Part shown: piece by piece, positions 7,089 through 12,541 of the stretch
How the letters are laid out: every line of letters starts with the position of its first letter
How positions within the stretch are numbered: position 1 is the stretch's first letter
Assembly (NCBI RefSeq): GCF_001949145.1
Contig: NW_019091746.1
Location: 1,368 to 13,908 of the forward strand
DNA: 12,541 nt
Source of the DNA: Acanthaster planci
Lineage: Eukaryota; Echinodermata; Asteroidea; Valvatida; Acanthasteridae
Reading direction: 5' to 3'
Program-made: the position numbers and the translations under genes
Notes under the pieces: generated by a model
Seen by the model: the letters and a program-made list of their open reading frames with translations, nothing else
Database searches by the model: none
What the model was told of the DNA's origin: nothing

Positions 7089-7103
7089 ACATGTACATGT
7101 ACA
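7089..7103. repeat. TACATGTACATGTA-type motif
   Basis: This is a short self-complementary GTACAT array. Similar arrays recur at 7205-7220, 8007-8022, 8979-8989, 9972-9981, 10090-10102, 11168-11177, 11733-11740 and 11766-11783. They are absent to the left of about 7080, so they mark host-type sequence. Confidence 0.6.
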
Positions 7104-7182
7104 TTAAAAACACGTGGTTACATAATACTATTGGAGGACATATCAACCTAAGTACTTGCAGATTGCAATAGATAGAAAACCG

Positions 7183-7982
7183 CGGGCTGAATGTTTTCGT
7201 GAAATGTACATGTACATGTATGCAGCCAAAACTTACGACTTTGCTGAGCACAGGCTTTCAAACACAACGTACCAGCAGAAATACGTCAAAATAGGGTTTT
7301 CCCATATCTATTCATCCAATAATTAAATCTTCAAACTTTGTAACTTCAGCAGCTTTCTCCAACGTGAGACTACCCGCCCACAATACACGCGCGTAAGTAT
7401 GGTCTCCAAATCTTTGTTATCTGAGCCCTATCACATTATACAGTAATTATATGCACATGTAACCAGGTGTCCGACTGAAACAACGTCGGTGTGGCGATAA
7501 CTACTGCCCTACACACAAATATCAGTCATTCAGTCAGATACTGATCAGATCCTTTTTTAAATTGCCAACCCTGCACAGCAGCCTTACAAAATTGGATTGA
7601 TTTCATTTTCTTGAATATATACAAAACAACAACGTAAACCAGTTTATTGACAAACGCTTTATTTCTCTCAAATCGTCCTTCGGCATCAAATATAAAATTC
7701 ACTTTTCCATTGATGCATCTGCAGCTACGTATCTTTTACAAGTATTCTGTTATCTATAGCAACTACTGAATGCAAAATATTAACGTTTACATATAACTAC
7801 CAGACATCAAGCGGAAAGAGCGTGCTGTTCTGCTAAACGTATTAATATACCTTTAAACTGGAACTGAGAAACTGAAGTAAAACAGAAAGAAAAGTAAATG
7901 CACATGCAACAACATTTCGCATGAAAATAGGATTTGTTGTGCAAATAAATGTTCCAGTAGCATAGGATATTTCTGCAATCGT
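7183..7982. repeat. 800-bp duplicated segment, copy 1
   Basis: It matches 7985-8784 base for base at an offset of 802, with about 16 substitutions and no indel that I can find. Both copies begin CGGGCTGAATG and end TTTCTGCAATCGT. The segment is AT-rich, contains a TACATGTACATGTA motif and has no credible gene; the short open frames in it are chance. Confidence 0.85.
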
Positions 7983-7983
7983 A

Positions 7984-7984
7984 N
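7984..7984. other. Single N at the copy junction
   Basis: This is the only ambiguous base in the window, and it falls in the 2-base gap between the two 800-bp copies. That suggests an assembly join rather than a biological junction. Confidence 0.8.
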
Positions 7985-8784
7985 CGGGCTGAATGTTTTC
8001 GTGAAATGTACATGTACATGTATGCAGCCAAAACTTACGACTTTGCTGAGCACAGGCTTTCAAACTCAATGTACCAGCAGAAATACGTCAAAATAGGGTT
8101 TTCCCATATCTATTCATCCAATAATTAAATCTTCAAACTTTGTAACTTCAGCAGCTTTCTCCAACGTGAGACTACCCGCCCACAATACACGCGCGTAAGT
8201 ATGGTCTCCAAATCTTTGTTATCTGAGCCCTATCACATTATACAGTAATTATAGGTACATGTAACCAGGTGTCCGACTGAAACAACGTCGGTGTGGCGGT
8301 AACTAATGCCCTACACACAAATATCAGTCATTCAGTCAGATACTGACCAGATCCTTTTTTAAATTGCCAACCCTGCACAGCAGCCTTACAAAATTGGATT
8401 GATTTCATGTTCTTGAATATATACAAAACAACAACGTAAACCAGTTTATTGACAAACGCTTTATTTCTCTCAAATCGTCCTTCGGCATCAAATATAAAAT
8501 TCACTTTTCCATTGATGCATCTGCAGCTACGTACCTGTTACAAGTGTTCTGTTATCTATAGCAACTACTGAATGCAAAATATTAACGTTTACGTATAACT
8601 ACCAGACATCAAGCGGAAAGAGCGTGCTATTCTGCTACATGTATTAATATACCTTTAAACTGGAACTGAGAAACTGAAGTAAAACAGAAAGAAAAGTAAA
8701 TGCACATGCGACAACATTTCGCATGAAAATAGGATTTGTTGTGCAAATAAATGTTCCAGTAGCATAGGATATTTCTGCAATCGT
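7985..8784. repeat. 800-bp duplicated segment, copy 2
   Basis: This is the second copy of 7183-7982, about 98% identical, differing by substitutions only. It continues at 8785 into unique AT-rich DNA, whereas copy 1 ends at the N. No gene is seen in it. Confidence 0.85.
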
Positions 8785-8785
8785 T

Positions 8786-11205
8786 ATAGCACGAAATAGC
8801 ATTCACGAAAGTCAAAACAAGTTGCCTAGCATGGCACTAAACCACTTCTTAATTACTCTGTGTACAAATCTATAAAACATTCCAGTTATTCATGTTATAT
8901 GTTACAACAAATGAATATGGCGAAAATCCCGATTATGCTGCACACTTTGTAATAATCACACAGATAAAATAAAAGCATTGTACATGTACAATGGAGGAGC
9001 AACGCCTTCAACAGGCCATGCAGATAGGTACTGGGTCATTCTGTGGTAAACTCGCATCTCGTTAATAACGGGTCCTTCGGACTTGAAAAATCACCATTAT
9101 AACAGGAGCTTTGAATTATCAAGAGAGAAAACAATAACAAAAAGGATTGGGACCTAACATGCCCTTGTTATAAGCAGAATCTTGTATGGACAGTGCACTT
9201 AATAAGCAATGGCCGACTATGTAAAAACAAGGTTAGACGGCATATAAAACCAGCCTTCCACTTTTAAATTCATGTTCCCAACAGAGAGTGCATTATTATG
9301 CCTGTGCTTGTACTGTAATCAATCGTCTTGCAATACAACAGAACCAAACAACAGAACCTCATAACGCTGCCACGTCATGTCATGTTTGATAAAGAGACTC
9401 AAGTGGCAAGAAAAATTAAGCTTTTAACTGCTATTGCATTTTTGGCAACCCATGTACATTTGACAAGGAAGTAACGCATCCCTTCTCTTACTTTAAATAA
9501 TGTACGAAAACAAACTTTCTTCCTCCTTGAACTGATGAAAACCTACAGATACATTGTTTGCAGAGCATATTATCGAGGTAAACTGTGGCTACTTTAAACA
9601 AGTAAACCAATACAAAACGGTGTTCATATATTCAGATACAATTACAGATTGAATAACCTGAAGGTGTAAATAAATGGAATAACTAAAATGCACCGTTTAA
9701 TCTATCAATAATAAACCAACATTTCTTACAATGGTAATTTTTTCTTCTCACTGAAATTTAAATCAAGTAACATTCTAGTTTTGAACATTAGACTTCGATT
9801 TCTCTGACTTCGGAAGAAACACTAACTCAAAAACTTGGCATTTCTACAAAAGTTTTAATAAATATATAACAAAACAAAAAGAACATTTGCCTATAAAACT
9901 TACATAATGCGATGTATAGAAAAATAAAAACTGGAAATACACTTGTAAGTGCATTCCACGTTCAGTCTTATACGTACATGTACCTGTATATTATGCTTCG
10001 ATCCCATGTCAAAATCTCTTTTTTCGACAAAAAGAGACTTAGTTCATATTACTTTCATTTTACATGTACTTTGATCTTTCTCGTCATCACTATGTACATG
10101 TACCAAACAAAATACTATCAATTTTGATATTTTAATCAAATTTAACACCATTTAAATTGAACTTACAAATACCAAAAAGAAATCATCTTCAATCTTCGTT
10201 GGATTCTCATCTCTTTTTTATATTATATACAAATTTAGATTGATTGGACTCCTTCTGAGATATTTATTGAAATACAGTACAATGATTCTATATGACTAAA
10301 TATTCATTAGAAAAACAAAACCATAAAATTAAACAGCAACGCAACACACAAACCTCTTTTATAGGGACTTGTACAGCCCATCCAAATTTTTTGTCCAAAT
10401 TACTCAACACAAGCATCATTAACCTTGTGAGCAGCAGCACCATGCTTCTGTCTCATCTAAATCCAAAAATATTTACTTAAATACCATAACCCACATTTTA
10501 GTATTTTCCAAAAATTATTGATAAACATGTACACATAAACCCAATCATTTCCAATGGGAAAACACAGGGGAATACCTGGCATATACTTTTGAAATTTTGA
10601 ATTATCACACTTTATACAATTATATCATTCACATGCTTTTTCTTATTACTTTAAAAACTGTAACTTAATATTTTACCATAAATGTAACAGAGCCTCCTCT
10701 TATATAAATGTTAAGTTTTGTGTTCTTTAAGCTATGCAATCAACGTATAAATACTCCCAAACCCTTCCCATAACAAGTTGGACACTGCTTATCAACACTG
10801 TACAGGTCTAATAACTAGCCATGTTGGCCAATGCCTTGCGTTCCCTGGAATGCACACACACAGATTCACACACATTAGCTGCTAAGCAACCTTTATCCTT
10901 CAAAACAAATTTGAGAAGGAAAAACTTGTTGAACACTCAATGTCATACCCTGCGACTCTTTTTCAAGACAAAAGGCCTTCAGTGACACAGATACAGGTAT
11001 GCAAAACTGCAATATCTGTTTCTGTGTCTCTAGTTTCTATTTTACTGGTCTGATTTTGTTACGCTAACCAGCTTCAGCAGTAACTTTACACCAATGCACT
11101 GCCCATGAGTAAATAAGTTACAAGTGTATCCTTGAAACCAATAGTTATAGCCCCATGTGCCTGTATTTACATGTACATGCAAATTTTCACTGTACTTTCC
11201 TATCT
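8786..11205. other. AT-rich non-coding DNA, possible SHANK 3' UTR
   Basis: I see no gene in these 2.4 kb on either strand; the open frames are short and low in complexity. The part nearest 11205 lies directly after the SHANK-like stop codon on the minus strand and could be its 3' UTR. The first AATAAA on the minus strand below the stop that I find is at about 10263-10268, which would make a UTR of roughly 940 bases. GTACATGT motifs are scattered through it. Confidence 0.4.
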
Positions 11206-11447
11206 TCAGAGTTGTTTAATGGCTTTGCTGATGGTCAATCGATGGCCCATCCTTACAACACCTAGCTCTTGCAAGTCATCCTTGGTAAGAGCAGACAGAT
11301 GTTCTCCTGCAATCTCATTCTCCTCAAAACTACGACGGTGTTCACTCAAATTCAGACTAGTCAGCCACAGACCCACATCTTGGGAAGTCCACTCCACGAG
11401 AGGTTTTGTTTTCCAACCTTGTACATCATTTTCGTTGGAGTTGGAAC
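11206..11447 (-). CDS. SHANK: SHANK-like terminal exon encoding the SAM domain (partial gene)
   Basis: The encoded 63-residue region from MEWTSQDVGLWL (the ORF start is really the valine codon GTG before Glu-Trp) to KAIKQL is a complete SAM domain. It has the features of the SHANK C-terminal SAM: SEHRRSFEENEI, HLSALTKDDLQELGV and RMGHR, with the stop right after the last helix. SHANK proteins scaffold the postsynaptic density; the SAM domain polymerises end to end and places the protein at the synapse. A polypyrimidine tract and an AG at 11448-11449 make a good splice acceptor, so the exon starts in the middle of a glycine codon. The upstream ankyrin, SH3 and PDZ exons would lie beyond 12541. 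Diacylglycerol kinase delta/eta SAM domains are the nearest alternative, but the EHR..FE..EI pattern favours SHANK. The exon has no break. Confidence 0.75.
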
Positions 11448-11623
11448 CTTCAAACAGAAGACAATTGAAGAAAAAAAATTATTACAGGTATAAATTTCCT
11501 TTTCCACTCTGCAGATTAACAAAATGTAAATATGTTAGAAAGCCAATAAAAAGCCTGGTAATGCCTTCATGTACCACTGTGTTGCCCAAATGAAATATGT
11601 ATGCTGATTTGTCTCACACTTGT

Positions 11624-11710
11624 TTAAATTATAAAAGTCAAATAAAGCTGGTTGGATTCATCTAAAATTTTCAAGGAACCATCTACTTTAGCCCAAAGGA
11701 TCTCCTGCAC
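11624..11710 (-). CDS. Weak candidate exon upstream of the SAM exon
   Basis: On the minus strand a strong acceptor (pyrimidine-rich tract ending TTTCTTACAG) precedes 11710. Only one frame stays open: it begins VQEILWAKVDGSLKILDES and reaches a TAA at 11624-11626 (28 residues). No good donor follows before the stop, so this could be an alternative terminal exon of the SHANK-like gene, or chance. Plus-strand GTAAGA at 11713-11718 could equally be a donor on the other strand. I do not recognise the peptide. Confidence 0.2.
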   Translation of the reverse strand: MQEILWAKVDGSLKILDESNQLYLTFII

Positions 11711-11975
11711 CTGTAAGAAAAATTCTAGTAACTGTACATGTAACTTTAAACATTTTGAAGCTTACATACATGTACAAGTACATGTGCATTGTACTATCAT
11801 GAAGCATACATGAGTGTAACACATGATCACAACATTCTCTGACAATACAGCTTGCAGACACTGTGGTGTGCTAAATGTACAATGCATGTTCACTGCAGCA
11901 CAGTTATGCTCTACGTAGTGCCTTTATGAAAAGTATACTATGTAGAGTGCTAAATACCTGTAACACATCTGCACA

Positions 11976-12256
11976 TGGTACTCTATACTCTATGCACCCC
12001 ACAGACAGTGTGGTGTGCTAAATGGCACATGGTCACTGTATACTTTCTGCACCCCACAGACAGTGTGGTGTGCTAAATGGTACATGGTCACTGCATGGCA
12101 CAAGGTCACTGTATACTCTATGCACCCCACAGACAGTGTGGTGTGCTAAATGGCACATGGTCACTGTATACTCTATGCACCCCACAGACAGTGTGGTGTG
12201 CTAAATGGCACAAGGTCACTGTATATTCTATGCAGCCCAGACAGTGGTGTGCTAAC
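11976..12256. repeat. 55-bp minisatellite
   Basis: Each unit carries CACCCCACAGACAGTGTGG, then TGTGCTAAATGGCACATGG. CAGACAG recurs at 12002, 12057, 12130, 12185 and 12238, giving steps of 55, 73, 55 and 53 bases. The 73-base step is a 55-base unit with an extra 18-base internal duplication (near 12089-12111, TCACTGCATGGCACAAGG). A degenerate unit stands apart at 11855. It lies upstream of the SHANK-like exon, presumably in an intron. Open frames across it come from the repeat and are not genes. Confidence 0.8.
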
Positions 12257-12264
12257 CCAGTGGG

Positions 12265-12541
12265 CACACAACGCGTAAAAGACGTCTTTTTGTGGTCGTT
12301 ATGTGGTCGTGTGTCGTAAAGTGGTCGTGACAAAAAAACCCTTTTATCCTCGGTTAGAAACATTGCTTCAGCAACCATGACCACAAAAAAACATGACGTC
12401 TTTAAGACGTCGTTTTGCAGTCGTTATCGAATCATCAGCACCGCACATACAGTGCATCTCTGTTTGAATTGTTTTCTTCAACAAGCAATACATGAAACAC
12501 ACGATGTCTTTACAACGTCATTTTACAGTCGTTATCAAATC
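12265..12541. repeat. CpG-rich interspersed-repeat-like DNA
   Basis: 12395-12433 matches 12503-12541 at a period of 108 bases, with six mismatches, all but one G/A or C/T. A near-palindrome GACGTCTTTAAGACGTC lies at 12395-12411. Further left, GTGGTCGT recurs near 12293, 12302 and 12321. This looks like a non-autonomous repeat, but only one copy is visible and it runs off the window. Confidence 0.5.

Noticed and set aside
7807-8069. Overlapping minus-strand open frames across the N
   Set aside because: They cross the duplication junction and the N, encode low-complexity Cys/His/Met runs from the TACATGTA motif, and have no recognisable domain.
7183-8784. CRISPR-like or direct-repeat defence array
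   Set aside because: There are only two long copies without spacers, in an animal genome; an allelic assembly artefact explains it better.
9062-9090. Small hairpin GTCCTTCGGAC as a structured RNA
   Set aside because: A four-base-pair stem alone is too weak, and similar CCTTCGG strings occur elsewhere in the window without pairing.
11132-11593. 153-residue plus-strand open frame
   Set aside because: It is antisense to the SHANK-like SAM exon and its splice site, with no domain of its own.
12022-12384. Open frames on both strands near the right end
   Set aside because: They translate the 55-bp minisatellite, giving repeated peptide units without any family resemblance.

Overview
This is animal (metazoan) nuclear DNA, most likely from a marine invertebrate. 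The right side carries a SAM-domain exon that closely matches the C-terminus of SHANK postsynaptic scaffold proteins, with intron-like and UTR-like AT-rich DNA around it. The left side holds two kinds of decayed foreign DNA. The species cannot be named from the sequence. There is no bacterial-style gene packing.

Region by region: (1) 1-271 is repeat-like DNA ending in a short telomere-like stretch. (2) 272-1919, minus strand, is the 5' part of a decayed LTR retrotransposon: a candidate primer-binding site matching the 3' end of tRNA-Ser(GCU) at 1909-1919, a leader, and a Gag-like pseudogene. No pol or second LTR is present. (3) About 2105-7012 is a block of seven co-directional (minus strand) broken genes, which I read as an endogenised DNA-virus-like element. 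Going with transcription these are a C-terminal fragment (7012-6776), an acidic-tailed protein (A, 6763-6020), a zinc-ribbon/TFIIB-like candidate transcription factor (B, 5921-5426), a large protein whose C-terminal half carries a virion-protein-like domain (C, 5409-4182), a membrane protein ending in PPxY and PTAP late-domain motifs (D, 4097-3370), a capsid-like fragment (E, 3351-2628) and a tail-anchored membrane protein (F, 2627-2105). Frameshifts and stops run through almost all of them. AT-rich TATAAWAA-like elements sit 0-4 bases before the start codons of B, C and D, with a weaker one before A, and a hairpin lies between A and B. (4) 7020-8785 is host-like DNA with TACATGTACATGTA motifs. 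It contains two 800-bp copies of one segment joined at a single N, probably two allelic contig ends that were not merged. (5) 8786-11205 is AT-rich DNA with no gene seen, possibly including the SHANK 3' UTR. (6) 11206-11447, minus strand, is the SHANK-like terminal exon, with a second weak exon candidate at 11624-11710. (7) 11976-12260 is a 55-bp minisatellite, followed by a CpG-rich interspersed-repeat-like region to the end.

How it fits together: if the virus-like block is one element, it would have carried its own promoter grammar and a candidate transcription factor, structural proteins, and membrane proteins with ESCRT-recruiting motifs. I see no polymerase, integrase, packaging ATPase or protease. 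Its family therefore stays open; a Polinton/adintovirus-like or NCLDV-like origin is an inference.
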